A stretch of 64,000 nt of DNA from Alloprevotella rava (GTDB lineage Bacteria; Bacteroidota; Bacteroidia; Bacteroidales; Bacteroidaceae). Positions 7,214-16,897 of this stretch are shown piece after piece. A model generated the notes under the pieces. The model was given only the letters and a program-made list of their open reading frames with translations. It did not search any database and was not told the DNA's origin. Position 1 is the first letter of the stretch. The number at the start of each line of letters is the position of its first letter. The stretch lies in contig NZ_JACICA010000010.1 in the NCBI RefSeq assembly GCF_014195585.1, forward strand, positions 1-64,000, read 5' to 3'. A program made the position numbers and the translations under genes.

Positions 7214-8335
7214 TCAGTCTTTATTTTCTGTGCTGGCATATTCCATGAGATAAGCCTTGATGAAGCCATCCAATTTACCATCCATAACGCCCTGCACATC
7301 ACTAGTCTGAAAACCAGTGCGATGGTCTTTCACACGGCGATCATCGAATACATAGCTTCGAATCTGGCTACCCCATTCGATTTTCTTTTTCCCTGCCTCA
7401 ATAGCAGCCTGCGCCTCTCTTCTTTTCTGAAGAGCGCGATCGTAGAGCTGGGAGCGAAGGAGTCGCATAGCGTTTTCTCTGTTCTCCAGCTGCTTTCGGC
7501 TCTCTGTGTTCTCAATGAGAATTTCCTCTGTCTCGCCTGTATCAGGGTCGGTGTATTGGTAACGCAAGCGCACACCCGTTTCCACCTTGTTGACGTTCTG
7601 TCCACCAGCACCACCGCTTCGGAAGAGGTCCCAACTGATTTTGCTAGGATCTACTTCAACCTCTATATTGTCATCGACTAACGGTGTAACGAAGACGCTG
7701 GCAAAGCTGGTCATACGCTTCCCCTGTGCATTGTAGGGCGAAACACGCACCAGGCGGTGCACACCATTTTCACTCTTCAAATACCCATAGGCGTAGTCGC
7801 CTTCCATTTCGATGGTGCAAGTTTTGATACCCGCTTCATCGCCGTCTTGAAGGTTGGAAATGCGCACCTTGTAGCCATTGGCTTCTGCATAGCGCAAATA
7901 CATACGCATCAGCATACTGGCCCAATCTTGCGCCTCTGTGCCTCCCGCTCCAGAATTGATTTTCAGAACGCAGTCCATACTGTCCTCTTCCTCACGAAGC
8001 ATATTCTTGAGTTCGAGCGCCTCGATTGATTCTATCGTCTTAGCATAGGTAGCGTCCACTTCTTCTTCCGTGACCAGCTCCTCCTTGTAGTAATCGAACG
8101 CCAAGGCCAATTCATCGATCATCGTTTTCACTTCTTTGTAGCCCGTCACCCATTTTTCGATACTTTTGACTTTTTTCATCTGCTCTTCTGCGCGCTTAGC
8201 ATCGCTCCAGAAGTCAGGGTCTTGCGTACGGATTTTTTCCTCCGCCAGCTGCATTTCTTTAGCGGGGATATCGAGGTAACGGTGGAGAGCTTCCACACGA
8301 TCTTGAGTTTCTTTGAGTTGGTCTGAAGTAATCAT
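7214..8335 (-). CDS. prfB: Peptide chain release factor 2
   Basis: A 373-residue RF2 that releases peptides at UGA and UAA. The coiled N-terminal region is followed by the codon-recognition domain with SPY at residues 199-201 in the place of the usual SPF, and by the catalytic GGQ motif at residues 244-246 (SGGAGGQNVNKVETG). Many bacteria need a programmed +1 frameshift after the N-terminal RYL; here RYL is followed in frame by DIPAKE with no TGA, so no frameshift is needed, as I recall for Bacteroidetes. An ATG at 8333-8335 and a -7 box TAACTTTG about 50 bp upstream support the start. Confidence 0.95.
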   Translation of the reverse strand: MITSDQLKETQDRVEALHRYLDIPAKEMQLAEEKIRTQDPDFWSDAKRAEEQMKKVKSIEKWVTGYKEVKTMIDELALAFDYYKEELVTEEEVDATYAKTIESIEALELKNMLREEEDSMDCVLKINSGAGGTEAQDWASMLMRMYLRYAEANGYKVRISNLQDGDEAGIKTCTIEMEGDYAYGYLKSENGVHRLVRVSPYNAQGKRMTSFASVFVTPLVDDNIEVEVDPSKISWDLFRSGGAGGQNVNKVETGVRLRYQYTDPDTGETEEILIENTESRKQLENRENAMRLLRSQLYDRALQKRREAQAAIEAGKKKIEWGSQIRSYVFDDRRVKDHRTGFQTSDVQGVMDGKLDGFIKAYLMEYASTENKD

Positions 8336-8386
8336 TATTCAGTTATAAGTCGGATAAGATTCTATTTTTCTTTCTTTTATCGACTG

Positions 8387-8394
8387 CAAAGTTA
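8387..8394 (-). promoter_or_regulatory. -7 box for prfB operon
   Basis: On the minus strand TAACTTTG matches TAnnTTTG exactly, 51 bp before the prfB ATG and just downstream of the acyl-CoA ligase stop. A -33 TTG at the right distance is not obvious. Confidence 0.45.
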
Positions 8395-8408
8395 ATAAAT
8401 AAAAGCCA

Positions 8409-10238
8409 TTAGTGGGTGTATTGCGACTCGGCCCTACGATAGAGCTCTTCTATCTTTTCCGCATAGCGTTGATAAACCACATTACGTTTCACCTTGAGCG
8501 TATTTGTGAGTTCACCACTCTCCATCGTGAAAGGTTCGGGCAGCAGTACGAAATGTTTGATTTGCTCATAATGTGCCAAATCCTGTTGTAGCGTATCGAT
8601 GCGATCAGCTATAAACTTCATGATTTTCGCATTCTTACACAGTTCAGCCCGCGAATTGTAGATAAGCCCTTCCTTAATGGCATATTCTTCCAACAGTTTA
8701 TAATTAGGCACAATCAGTGCACTCACAAACTTACGCTTATCGGCTACGATGACACATTGCTCAATATAACGATCGATTGCCATTTTGGACTCAATCATCT
8801 GCGGCGCTATATATTTGCCATTACTTGTTTTGAAGAGGTCCTTTATGCGCTCTTTCAGATAGAGCTCACCATTTTTCATGTAGCCAGCATCACCCGTGTG
8901 AAACCAGCCATCTGCATCAATGGCAGCACGCGTTGTATTATCCTTACGATAATAGCCTGGTGTAATGGTTCGGCCACGCAGAAGAATCTCATCATTCTCG
9001 CCAAACTTTATTTCAAGACCTTTAATCATTTTTCCCACTGAGCCGATGGTCATAGGCTCGCCTTTGTGGTCGTTGCTCACCGTGGCTGTCGACTCTGTCA
9101 AGCCATAGCCCACCAGCATATAGATGCCCACAGCGTGCGCAAACTTCTCCACCTCCGGACTAACAGCAGCCCCTGCTGTGGGGAAGAAATTAGAATTTTC
9201 AAGCCCGAGCGTTTTTCGAACGAGTTTATAAATCGTACGGTCGTAGAGCTTATACTTCAAAGAAAGTCCCAGCGGAGCTGTTTTTCCTTGCGAAGCATAG
9301 TCAGCCCAATACTTCATGCCCGTATCTAAAGCATTCTGCATCAACTTACGCTCGACCAAAGAAGCTTTTGCAATCTTCTCTTGAACAGCCTGATACACTT
9401 TCTCCCAGAAGCGTGGTACTGCTGCCATACAAGTGGGGTGAACTTCCTGCATTGACTGCTGCACATCGATGGGTCGGAGATTGATAGCCAATTGTGCTCC
9501 TACACCCAGACACAAGTAAGACCATGCGCGTTCAAAAATATGGGTAAAAGGCAAAAAGTTGAGCACAACGTCCTTATCGCTAATAGGTAGGTTTTCGTCA
9601 TTACGAATAGCAGCCTCATCATACATAGCATACGTCATGATAACTCCTTTGGAATTACCCGTTGTGCCACTGGTATAGAGAATATCGGCCATATCGTCGA
9701 ACGAAGCTTCACTCTTGCGTAGCTCTACTTCCTTGTCGTAATCGCCCACTTCTCCCAACTGGAGGAACTCATCAAAATAGATAGAAAAACGATCTGCCTC
9801 GCGTTGGCGCACATGACGGTCAAAAATGATGACACGCTGAATGTGATTACACTGATGAATAACATCAGCCGCAGTATCGTACTGCTGTTGCTCTCCCACA
9901 AAGAGATAGCGCACTTCTGCATCGTTCATCATATAGATGACTTGAGCACCACTGGAGGTGGCATAGAAAGGAATGGTAACAGCACGGATGCCATAGCCGC
10001 CGAAAGCCACAAATAGGCTCTCGGGCTTATTCTGCGAGAAGATAGCAATGCGCTCTTGCCGCTCCACTCCGAGAGCCAATAGCGAACGACTAACAGCTGC
10101 CACTTTTGCCGAAAATTGATTCCAAGTAATCGGCAGCCAGCGATTCTGCTCATAACTGCGATAGGTCATAGCCGTACGATCGCCATATTTCTTTGCTTGC
10201 TCAGGAATGAGAACTGAAAGGTGATGTCTATTCAACAT
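8409..10238 (-). CDS. Long-chain fatty acid-CoA ligase (AMP-binding)
   Basis: A 609-residue ANL-superfamily enzyme that activates fatty acids with ATP and CoA. Near residue 195 lies the P-loop-like signature ILYTSGTTGNSKGV. It is followed by the core motifs YGLTEST and DGWFHTGDAGY and by the hinge and C-terminal region LKERIKDLFKTSNGKYIAP. The length and the IKDLFKTSNGKYIAP form match the FadD15-like bacterial long-chain ligases. No signal peptide or membrane helix is seen, so it acts at the inner face of the membrane. It stands alone between the prfB promoter and a repeat-bearing gap. A weak -7 box (TAACTTCG) is about 25 bp upstream of the ATG. Confidence 0.92.
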   Translation of the reverse strand: MLNRHHLSVLIPEQAKKYGDRTAMTYRSYEQNRWLPITWNQFSAKVAAVSRSLLALGVERQERIAIFSQNKPESLFVAFGGYGIRAVTIPFYATSSGAQVIYMMNDAEVRYLFVGEQQQYDTAADVIHQCNHIQRVIIFDRHVRQREADRFSIYFDEFLQLGEVGDYDKEVELRKSEASFDDMADILYTSGTTGNSKGVIMTYAMYDEAAIRNDENLPISDKDVVLNFLPFTHIFERAWSYLCLGVGAQLAINLRPIDVQQSMQEVHPTCMAAVPRFWEKVYQAVQEKIAKASLVERKLMQNALDTGMKYWADYASQGKTAPLGLSLKYKLYDRTIYKLVRKTLGLENSNFFPTAGAAVSPEVEKFAHAVGIYMLVGYGLTESTATVSNDHKGEPMTIGSVGKMIKGLEIKFGENDEILLRGRTITPGYYRKDNTTRAAIDADGWFHTGDAGYMKNGELYLKERIKDLFKTSNGKYIAPQMIESKMAIDRYIEQCVIVADKRKFVSALIVPNYKLLEEYAIKEGLIYNSRAELCKNAKIMKFIADRIDTLQQDLAHYEQIKHFVLLPEPFTMESGELTNTLKVKRNVVYQRYAEKIEELYRRAESQYTH

Positions 10239-10464
10239 AACGCTTATATTTATTATATGCGAAGTTACATATTTTTTAGAAAAAGAGCAGAAGGAGTAAA
10301 GAAAAAGAGTTCATCAGAGTATCAAAAGTGACCTTCTTCTGCATTATAACCTCCGTACTCGCATCGGAAATACTGCCACTTTTCTTTACAGAATTGATTC
10401 ACGAAAATACAGGTAATAAAGCACAGAACCTAAGGAAGAAAAAAGCAGATTATTGCAGCTAAAA

Positions 10465-10541
10465 ATATCCTTATTGCGCTGGCTGATACAATAAGGATGT
10501 CAGCTGACGCAATAAGGATATCCGCCGACATCCTTATTGTA
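10465..10541. repeat. CAATAAGG palindromic repeat, copy A (variant)
   Basis: Four CAATAAGG-type units in the gap between the ligase and cyclophilin genes: 10465-10478, 10487-10501, 10508-10521 and 10527-10541. Unit 1 is a perfect 14-bp complement of unit 3 and unit 2 a perfect 15-bp complement of unit 4, so the best pairs cross each other. The other modules of the family are absent here. It lies about 120 bp beyond the terminator of the dcw operon. The rest of the 10239-10742 gap shows no gene. Confidence 0.85.
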
Positions 10542-10654
10542 TTTTTACCCATTCTTATTATACTGAAAAACAAGCACATACAAATCTTAAAAAGAAACAA
10601 AGAACGCCTCAACCCAAAGCTTTCCAGCAAGGCACAGGACTATCTTGAGAAAGA

Positions 10655-10694
10655 AAAAACGAAACGCGACAGGCCTCATGAGGCTGTCGCGTTT
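10655..10694 (-). terminator. Terminator of the dcw-cyclophilin operon
   Basis: AAACGCGACAG pairs perfectly with CTGTCGCGTTT around the self-complementary GCCTCATGAGGC. On the minus strand the stem is followed by a T-rich run. It lies about 50 bp after the cyclophilin stop. Confidence 0.8.
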
Positions 10695-10742
10695 GAACGA
10701 AATATTTTGCGGTGGTGGCTGAACACTCTGAATGATGAGTTA

Positions 10743-11447
10743 TCAGTCCTTGATGTAGGCTCGGATAATCATAATATCATCTAACGGGCGATTGTTTTCA
10801 GAGTTGGTAGGAACAGCCTGGATATCCTCAATCACAGGCAAGCCGCTGAATATCTCTCCGAAGACGGTGTACTGACCATCGAGATGGGGAGTACCTCCCG
10901 TGAAATAATAGAGGTCGCGGACGGAATCGGGCAAAGCTACACTGTCGCCAACGGCTTGTTGGACGCGTTGCCAACGCTTCATGAGATTTTCGGGTGTAAA
11001 GGTTGTACCCCAAACGATATAGAACTGACTACCAGCACTCCTGCGCTCGGGATTGACCTCATCGCCTTCGCGCGCCATGGCCAGTGCCCCGCGCACATGA
11101 TAGTGGAGCGGACGCTTCGGGTGTCCAGCATCGGCAGTAGAGAATATTTCAGCCGGTAGCGTATAGTCTGGTCCTCCCTCCCCTATTTCTTGTGTAGCCT
11201 CCGCCTCGTTGCGGGTTTGCGGATCGCCACCTTGCACCATGAAATTGGCAATGACGCGATGGAATTTTGTTCCATTATAATAGCCCTCATTCACGAGTTT
11301 CAAGAAATTGTCGCAATGAAGGGGTGTGTCATTGAAAAGCACCACTGTGAACGGGCCTGCCGTAGTTTCGAAACGCACCTTTACGCGCTTATCACTCGCA
11401 AAAGAGAAGAGCGGCAGGAGGAGTAGGAAAAAGAGAATGCGTTGCAT
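10743..11447 (-). CDS. Secreted cyclophilin-type peptidyl-prolyl isomerase
   Basis: A 234-residue protein with a signal peptide (cut near SFASD) and a full cyclophilin domain: VRFETTAGPFTVVLFNDTPL, FHRVIANFMVQGGDPQ, AMAREGDEVNPERRSAGSQFYIV and GQYTVFGEIFSG. The catalytic Arg of FHRV and the Gln/Phe of GSQFYI are present. A roughly 40-residue insertion before the VFGEIF strand is common in Bacteroidetes members. It catalyses proline cis/trans isomerisation of exported proteins, presumably in the periplasm. It starts 30 bp after ftsW and is followed by a terminator, so it is the last gene of the dcw transcript, in the place where murG would usually stand. Confidence 0.92.
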   Translation of the reverse strand: MQRILFFLLLLPLFSFASDKRVKVRFETTAGPFTVVLFNDTPLHCDNFLKLVNEGYYNGTKFHRVIANFMVQGGDPQTRNEAEATQEIGEGGPDYTLPAEIFSTADAGHPKRPLHYHVRGALAMAREGDEVNPERRSAGSQFYIVWGTTFTPENLMKRWQRVQQAVGDSVALPDSVRDLYYFTGGTPHLDGQYTVFGEIFSGLPVIEDIQAVPTNSENNRPLDDIMIIRAYIKD

Positions 11448-11477
11448 AGGAAATGCTGAATGGTTAGGATTCTGTTG

Positions 11478-12734
11478 TTATTTGGCAGCAGCAGGTTGGA
11501 GACCAGGATTCACCTTTCGCCTCTCAGGAGTTTCCCCGCTGAGTTCAGCAGGCGTGGCTTTCACGTTGTTCTTACGAGAATAACGGCTCACACTGAGAAG
11601 CACACCGATATAGAAGCTATTGATGAGCGTGGAAGTACCACCACGACTAATCATCGGCAGCGGCTGGCCTGTGACAGGGAACAACCCAACAGCCACCAGC
11701 ATATTGAGAATAGCCTGACAAACTAAGAGCAAAGCAAGTCCCATGGCCAGAAAAGCGGGGAAGTTGCTTTCGCAGCGCTTGGCGATGCGTCCCGCTCGAT
11801 AAAGCAGAACCACATAGAGAAACACCACCAAGAGTCCACCCCATAGGCCTGTTTCCTCAATGATAATGGCATAGATGAAATCAGAATAAGCCTGACTAAG
11901 GAAATCTCTCTCCACACTATTACCAGGCATCTTGCCCACAAAATTAGAAGAAGCAATGGCGATATTAGCATGGGCCACCTGGGCATTCTTATCAATGTCG
12001 TAATCCTCGGGCAGAATCTCTCTGTCGCTATGACTGAGTTTTGTTTCAATACGCGACTTGGCTGTTTTCATACGTCCCATACCAGGCATCTTATAGAAGG
12101 CACTATCGGAGGGAACTACTGCTACAATAGTTACAATCAAAGCTACAGAAATTGCCAAAACGCCTAAAAATTTCCCTATCTGATTCCACGGCACGCGCCC
12201 AATAATCATCATCAACAAGACAACACCCAGAAGCAACGCTCCGGTTGAGATATTATCAGATGCAATCAGAAGAACCACGGGGATGGTTATTCCAACAATG
12301 AGTTTGAAAGCATTTTTGTGTGCTCCTTTTTCGCGCTGTGTCTGTGCTAATATCAAAGCTACCGACAGAATTACTGAACCCTTTGCTAACTCCGAAGGCT
12401 GAAACTGAAAGAAACCCAAATCAATCCAACGTTGAGCCCCATTCGTGGTAGCACCAATGACCAACACGAGGAATAGGAAGAAAACGCTCAACGGATATAG
12501 AAAAATGGGGAACGCACGAAAGAAACGGCAGGGTATGGAGTGGATAAAGATGACCACCATTGTTCCAACAGCCAGGAACATGGCCTGGCTGGTAAGCGGA
12601 ACCCAAAAGCTGCCGTTTTTGTATGCCAACGAACTACCCGCACTATACACTTCCACCAAAGAAATGACGCAGAGGAAGAAATATATAATCCAAATGACGG
12701 GATCGCCCTTAAAGAGGTTCTTGATTTTATTCAC
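11478..12734 (-). CDS. ftsW: Lipid II polymerase/flippase-family cell division protein FtsW
   Basis: A 418-residue SEDS protein with about ten membrane segments. Conserved stretches include GAQRWIDLGFFQFQPSELAK, the periplasmic loop with AHANIAIASSNFVGKMPGN, DFIYAIIIEETGLWG and the C-terminal signature TGQPLPMISRGGTSTL. SEDS proteins polymerise peptidoglycan glycan strands at the septum together with the class B PBP encoded upstream. The start is a GTG at 12734, the only start that keeps the first helix (NKIKNLFKGDPVIWIIYFF). It follows murD by 29 bp. After it the cluster stops: murG, murC, ftsQ, ftsA and ftsZ are not in the window. Confidence 0.93.
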   Translation of the reverse strand: MNKIKNLFKGDPVIWIIYFFLCVISLVEVYSAGSSLAYKNGSFWVPLTSQAMFLAVGTMVVIFIHSIPCRFFRAFPIFLYPLSVFFLFLVLVIGATTNGAQRWIDLGFFQFQPSELAKGSVILSVALILAQTQREKGAHKNAFKLIVGITIPVVLLIASDNISTGALLLGVVLLMMIIGRVPWNQIGKFLGVLAISVALIVTIVAVVPSDSAFYKMPGMGRMKTAKSRIETKLSHSDREILPEDYDIDKNAQVAHANIAIASSNFVGKMPGNSVERDFLSQAYSDFIYAIIIEETGLWGGLLVVFLYVVLLYRAGRIAKRCESNFPAFLAMGLALLLVCQAILNMLVAVGLFPVTGQPLPMISRGGTSTLINSFYIGVLLSVSRYSRKNNVKATPAELSGETPERRKVNPGLQPAAAK

Positions 12735-12763
12735 AATCTGTAATGACTAAAGGTTGAACTTTG

Positions 12764-14095
12764 TTAGGTCAATTCTCTTACGCGTGCCTTGAATTGCTCG
12801 CCGCGGTCTTCCATATTACGGAAGAGATCGAAACTAGCGCAACAGGGGGAGAGCAACACCGTATCACCCTTTTGAGCCAAACGGGCGCAGGCTTTCACGC
12901 AATCGGCCATAGAATGGGTATCTTCTACGGGCAAACCGAAACCATCGAAGAAATCGTGGAGTTTCTTATTATCGGCACCGAGATAAACAAGGGCGCGACA
13001 TTTTGTCTTGACCAATTCGGCAATTTCATTGTAGTCGTTGCCCTTATCCTTACCTCCGATAATGAGTACCGTAGGGGTTCGCATAGCAGCAAGCGCCCAG
13101 TAGCAAGCATCCACGTTGGTAGCTTTGGAATCGTTTATATAATGTACGCCATCAACGTCGCAAACTTTCTCCAAACGATGCTCCACACCAGGAAAATCAC
13201 TCAAACCTTCGCGCACCACTTCAGGAGCTACGCCGGCAGAGAGAGTGGCAAGCGCTCCAGCCATAGAATTACGGAGGTTGTGCAGACCTGGCAAAGAGAG
13301 TTCATCGACATCCATCTGAAAAGAAAGAGGTTGCGAGATTTTTAGTAGGTTATTTTCCTCATAAGCCACAGCCTCTGCTTTCGGCATATCGCTAAACTCA
13401 AGCATACGCGCTGGCGAGTTGTATTTATGAAGTTCGTTGGGAATCCATTCGTCCTGCGCCCAATAGATGAAAGTATCTTCCGGCCGCTGATTCTGCAAGA
13501 TGCGCATCTTAGAATTGACATAGTTTTGCATCTTAAAGTCGTAACGATCGAGATGGTCAGGCGTAATATTAAGAAGAACCGCAATATCGGCGCGGAAGTC
13601 GTACATATTGTCTAACTGGAAAGAGCTAAGTTCAATCACATACCAGTCGTGTTTTCCCTCGGCCACTTGCAGCGCAAAGCTCTTACCAATGTTGCCAGCC
13701 AACCCTACGTTGTAGCCAGCCTTCTGCAGGATGTGATAGATGAGAGAGGTGGTAGTGGTCTTTCCGTTTGAGCCCGTGATACATATCGTTTTAGCGTTGG
13801 TATAGCGCCCAGCAAATTCTATCTCGGAAATAACGGGAATGCCAGCAGCCTTTACTTGCAGAACCATTGGTGCAGTATCGGGAATACCAGGACTCTTTAC
13901 CACTTCGTCGGCGTTCAGTATCAACGCTTCGGTATGATGCCCTTCTTCCCAAGGCAGACCATAGCTGTCGAGGAGTTTCTTATAACTATCTTTTATCGTT
14001 CCCATATCGGAAACAAAAACGTCGTATCCTTTCTTTTGGGCCAATACGGCAGCACCCACGCCACTTTCGGCGGCTCCCAATACAACTAAACGCAT
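12764..14095 (-). CDS. murD: UDP-N-acetylmuramoyl-L-alanine--D-glutamate ligase
   Basis: A 443-residue Mur ligase that adds D-Glu to UDP-MurNAc-L-Ala in the cytoplasm. The N-terminal Rossmann domain begins MRLVVLGAAESGVGAA. The ATP-binding motif TGSNGKTTTT lies about 100 residues in, and the later motifs LNITPDHLDRY, FPGVEHRLE, YINDSKATNVDA and LLSPCCASFD are all present. I chose the ATG at 14093-14095, which gives the family start; a TTG four codons upstream is possible but lacks support. It lies 20-35 bp after mraY and is co-transcribed with the dcw genes. Confidence 0.95.
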   Translation of the reverse strand: MRLVVLGAAESGVGAAVLAQKKGYDVFVSDMGTIKDSYKKLLDSYGLPWEEGHHTEALILNADEVVKSPGIPDTAPMVLQVKAAGIPVISEIEFAGRYTNAKTICITGSNGKTTTTSLIYHILQKAGYNVGLAGNIGKSFALQVAEGKHDWYVIELSSFQLDNMYDFRADIAVLLNITPDHLDRYDFKMQNYVNSKMRILQNQRPEDTFIYWAQDEWIPNELHKYNSPARMLEFSDMPKAEAVAYEENNLLKISQPLSFQMDVDELSLPGLHNLRNSMAGALATLSAGVAPEVVREGLSDFPGVEHRLEKVCDVDGVHYINDSKATNVDACYWALAAMRTPTVLIIGGKDKGNDYNEIAELVKTKCRALVYLGADNKKLHDFFDGFGLPVEDTHSMADCVKACARLAQKGDTVLLSPCCASFDLFRNMEDRGEQFKARVRELT

Positions 14096-14126
14096 CGTCG
14101 TAAACAATTTATACTTGTTGCAGTTT

Positions 14127-15398
14127 TTATCGAATCTTCAAAGTAATGATAGTGGCAGCAGCTAATAGGATTGTTGTAATCCAGAAGCGCACCGTGATTT
14201 TGCTTTCGTGCCAAGCTCCGTGCGGCCAATTTTTGAACACATAAGAACATTTCGGATCAAGCTGTGAGGGCAATACACGGAAATTGTCGTGAATGGGTGT
14301 ACGCTTGAAGATGCGCTGAACAAGCCCTTTCCGTTTTCCCAGCTTGAAATACTCCACTTGCAGAATGACGCTCAAACTTTCCACAAAGAAAATGAAGCAC
14401 AGAATGGGGAGTAATAGTTCCTTGTGAATGATAATGGCCATCACACCAATGACTCCGCCTATGGCAAGCGAGCCTGTGTCGCCCATAAAGACTTGAGCGG
14501 GATAAGCATTGTACCAAAGGAAACCGATAAGCGCTCCAACCATGGCGCAAATGAACACCACCAATTCTTCCGAGCCAGGAATGAACATGATATTTAAGTA
14601 GCCGGCTAACTGAATATGACTGGACACATAAGCTAATATGCCCAATGCGATACAGATAATGGCGGAGTTTCCAGCAGCCATACCGTCCATGCCATCATTA
14701 AGATTCGCGCCGTTGGAAACTGCCGTTATCACAAAAACAGTAATGATAACGAAAAGAATCCAACCTGCAGCCTGCTTGTGTTCTCCCAAGAAAGAAGTGA
14801 CCTGCGCATAGTCGAAGTTATTGCCTTTGACAAACGGAATGGTGGTTTGCGTAGATTTTACGGGCTGACTCTTATGGGTGACAACTGTTACATTATTAAC
14901 GGTGCGCGTCTCTACATTTTCGTGTATTACGGCATCCGGACTAAAATAGAGCGTAAGACCAATGGCAAGACTAACCAACACCTGCCCCACTATCTTATAG
15001 CGACCAGATAACCCTTCCTTGTTTTTCTTGAAAATTTTGATGTAATCGTCCCAAAATCCCAATAGGCCGAACCATACGAGGGAAACGATCATCATTATCA
15101 TATAAATATTGCGCAAACGCCCTAATAGTAAAGCGGGTACAAGCGTCGCAACGATGATTATGATACCTCCCATTGAGGGTACATTGAGCTTCTGCACACC
15201 GAAGGGGTCGATGCTGGCGTCGCGCTGCGTCTCACTGATATTGTGGCGCTTCATCCAACGAATGAAGTATTCTCCAAACCAAGCAGAGATAACCAAAGCC
15301 AACATCAGAGCTAGCAGGGAGCGGAAGGAGATGTAGCCCCACATGGCTGAACCTGGGACACCATAATTTTCTAAAAAGCGAAAGAGATAGTACAACAT
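14127..15398 (-). CDS. mraY: Phospho-N-acetylmuramoyl-pentapeptide transferase
   Basis: A 423-residue polytopic enzyme that moves phospho-MurNAc-pentapeptide to undecaprenyl phosphate, giving lipid I. Typical segments include SMGGIIIIVATLVPALL near residue 75, DDYIKI, SNGANLNDGMDGMAAG with the catalytic Asp cluster, VFMGDTGSLAIGG and RTPIHDNF near the C-terminus. It is longer than the roughly 360-residue E. coli form because of an insertion of about 60 residues around 160-215 (VNNVTVVTHKSQPVKSTQ), as in other Bacteroidetes. It follows murE by 35 bp. Confidence 0.95.
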   Translation of the reverse strand: MLYYLFRFLENYGVPGSAMWGYISFRSLLALMLALVISAWFGEYFIRWMKRHNISETQRDASIDPFGVQKLNVPSMGGIIIIVATLVPALLLGRLRNIYMIMMIVSLVWFGLLGFWDDYIKIFKKNKEGLSGRYKIVGQVLVSLAIGLTLYFSPDAVIHENVETRTVNNVTVVTHKSQPVKSTQTTIPFVKGNNFDYAQVTSFLGEHKQAAGWILFVIITVFVITAVSNGANLNDGMDGMAAGNSAIICIALGILAYVSSHIQLAGYLNIMFIPGSEELVVFICAMVGALIGFLWYNAYPAQVFMGDTGSLAIGGVIGVMAIIIHKELLLPILCFIFFVESLSVILQVEYFKLGKRKGLVQRIFKRTPIHDNFRVLPSQLDPKCSYVFKNWPHGAWHESKITVRFWITTILLAAATIITLKIR

Positions 15399-15433
15399 AA
15401 TGATTCTATTCTTTTTGCGGTTTTTTCATAGAT

Positions 15434-16891
15434 TTATTCTAAACCAAAAGCGGCACGGATCTCCTCGTGATCATCGAAATGATGCTTCACGCCTTTGATT
15501 TCTTGATAGGGTTCGTGACCTTTTCCTGCCACGAGGATAACATCCCCCGGTTGCGCCATCATAGCTGCGGCACGAATGGCTTCGCGGCGATCTACGATAG
15601 AGATCACTTTCTTCTTCTGTTCCGCATCAAGGCCAGCAAGCATATCGTTGATGATAACTTGCGGATCTTCAAAGCGGGGATTGTCGCTCGTGATGATAAC
15701 TCTGTCGCTTCGGTTGGCTGCTTCTTGCGCCATCAAGGGACGTTTGCCTGCATCGCGATTACCTCCAGCTCCACACACAGTAATGACGCTGGCTTTGCCC
15801 TTTACTATTTCGTTAATGGTAGTAAGCACATTGATAAGTGCATCGGGCGTATGAGCATAATCGACAATTGCGCTGACACCCTCCTTTGAGCGGATGGCTT
15901 CGAAACGACCATTGACAGGATGAAGAGTAGACATCACGCGCAGCACCTCTTGCGGCTCTTTGCCCAGCATAACGGCAGCACCATAAACAGCCAGCAGGTT
16001 GCTCACGTTGAAACGACCAATGAAGCGCACGCTTACTTCGCGACCATCAATATCGAGAAGCATCCCCTCAAGGGATTCCTCGAGGATGCGCCCCTTGAAG
16101 TCGGCAACTGTGCGAGTGGAATAAGTTTTAATGATAGCTTTAGTGTTCTGAACCATCACCATACCATTGCGGTCGTCAGCATTGGTAATAGCAAAAGCGT
16201 CTTTATCAAGTCCGTCGAAGAACATTTTCTTTGCATCGCGATAGTTCTCGAAGGTTTTGTGATAATCCAGATGATCGCGCGTAAGATTGGTAAAGAGTGC
16301 TCCCACAAAGTGAAGTCCGCCGATACGCTTCTGCTGAATGGCGTGAGAAGAGCACTCCATAAAAGCATATTCGCATCCAGCCTCAACCATACTCGCCAAA
16401 AGTTCGTTGAGCGTAATAGGGTCAGGCGTGGTATGGTCGGCAGGCACTGCTTGGTCGTCGATATAATTGCATACAGTAGAGCAAAGTCCCACCTTATGAC
16501 CGAAAGCTCGATACATATTATAGAGAACCGTGGCAATAGTCGTCTTGCCATTTGTTCCCGTCACACCAACCAGTTGCAACTTGCGACTAGGGTCGCCGAA
16601 AAACTGCGTAGCCACTTTTCCGACGGCATATTCTGTGTCAGCAACGCGAACGTAAGTCACGCCCTCCAACAGTTCAGCAGATAACTCATTGCTTTGCAAT
16701 ACGGCAACAGCTCCCAACTCGAGAGCCTTAGATATAAAGACGTGACCATCAGTCTGCGTTCCTTTCACAGCAATGAAGAGATCTCCTTTCTTCACTTTGC
16801 GAGAGTCCATCTGTACGCCAGTAATCTCTATGTCCATATTCCCCTTCGTTTCAAGAGGCTGAACTTTTACTAAAACGTCGGTAAGTTTCAT
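15434..16891 (-). CDS. murE: UDP-MurNAc-tripeptide synthetase, meso-DAP type
   Basis: A 485-residue Mur ligase adding the third stem residue. The ATP motif [15 protein letters not shown] starts near residue 109, followed by the carbamoylated-Lys region and [12 protein letters not shown]. The substrate motif DNPRFEDP lies at about residues 402-409; DNPR is the signature of enzymes that add meso-diaminopimelate, not lysine. The cell wall is therefore predicted to be DAP-type. The gene begins six bases after ftsI, the tightest non-overlapping junction of the cluster. Confidence 0.95.
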   Translation of the reverse strand: MKLTDVLVKVQPLETKGNMDIEITGVQMDSRKVKKGDLFIAVKGTQTDGHVFISKALELGAVAVLQSNELSAELLEGVTYVRVADTEYAVGKVATQFFGDPSRKLQLVGVTGTNGKTTIATVLYNMYRAFGHKVGLCSTVCNYIDDQAVPADHTTPDPITLNELLASMVEAGCEYAFMECSSHAIQQKRIGGLHFVGALFTNLTRDHLDYHKTFENYRDAKKMFFDGLDKDAFAITNADDRNGMVMVQNTKAIIKTYSTRTVADFKGRILEESLEGMLLDIDGREVSVRFIGRFNVSNLLAVYGAAVMLGKEPQEVLRVMSTLHPVNGRFEAIRSKEGVSAIVDYAHTPDALINVLTTINEIVKGKASVITVCGAGGNRDAGKRPLMAQEAANRSDRVIITSDNPRFEDPQVIINDMLAGLDAEQKKKVISIVDRREAIRAAAMMAQPGDVILVAGKGHEPYQEIKGVKHHFDDHEEIRAAFGLE

Positions 16892-16897
16892 ATCTTC

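Noticed and set aside
7214-8335. Programmed frameshift in prfB
   Set aside because: The N-terminal RYL region continues in frame into DIPAKE without a TGA.
10465-10541. CRISPR array
   Set aside because: The repeated units alternate in strand and have no uniform spacers; no cas genes are present.
15920-16684. Long plus-strand frame antisense to murE (similarly 17999-18607 over ftsI and 20143-20967 over rsmH)
   Set aside because: The minus-strand genes are complete with conserved motifs; the antisense frames have unlikely composition and no start signals.
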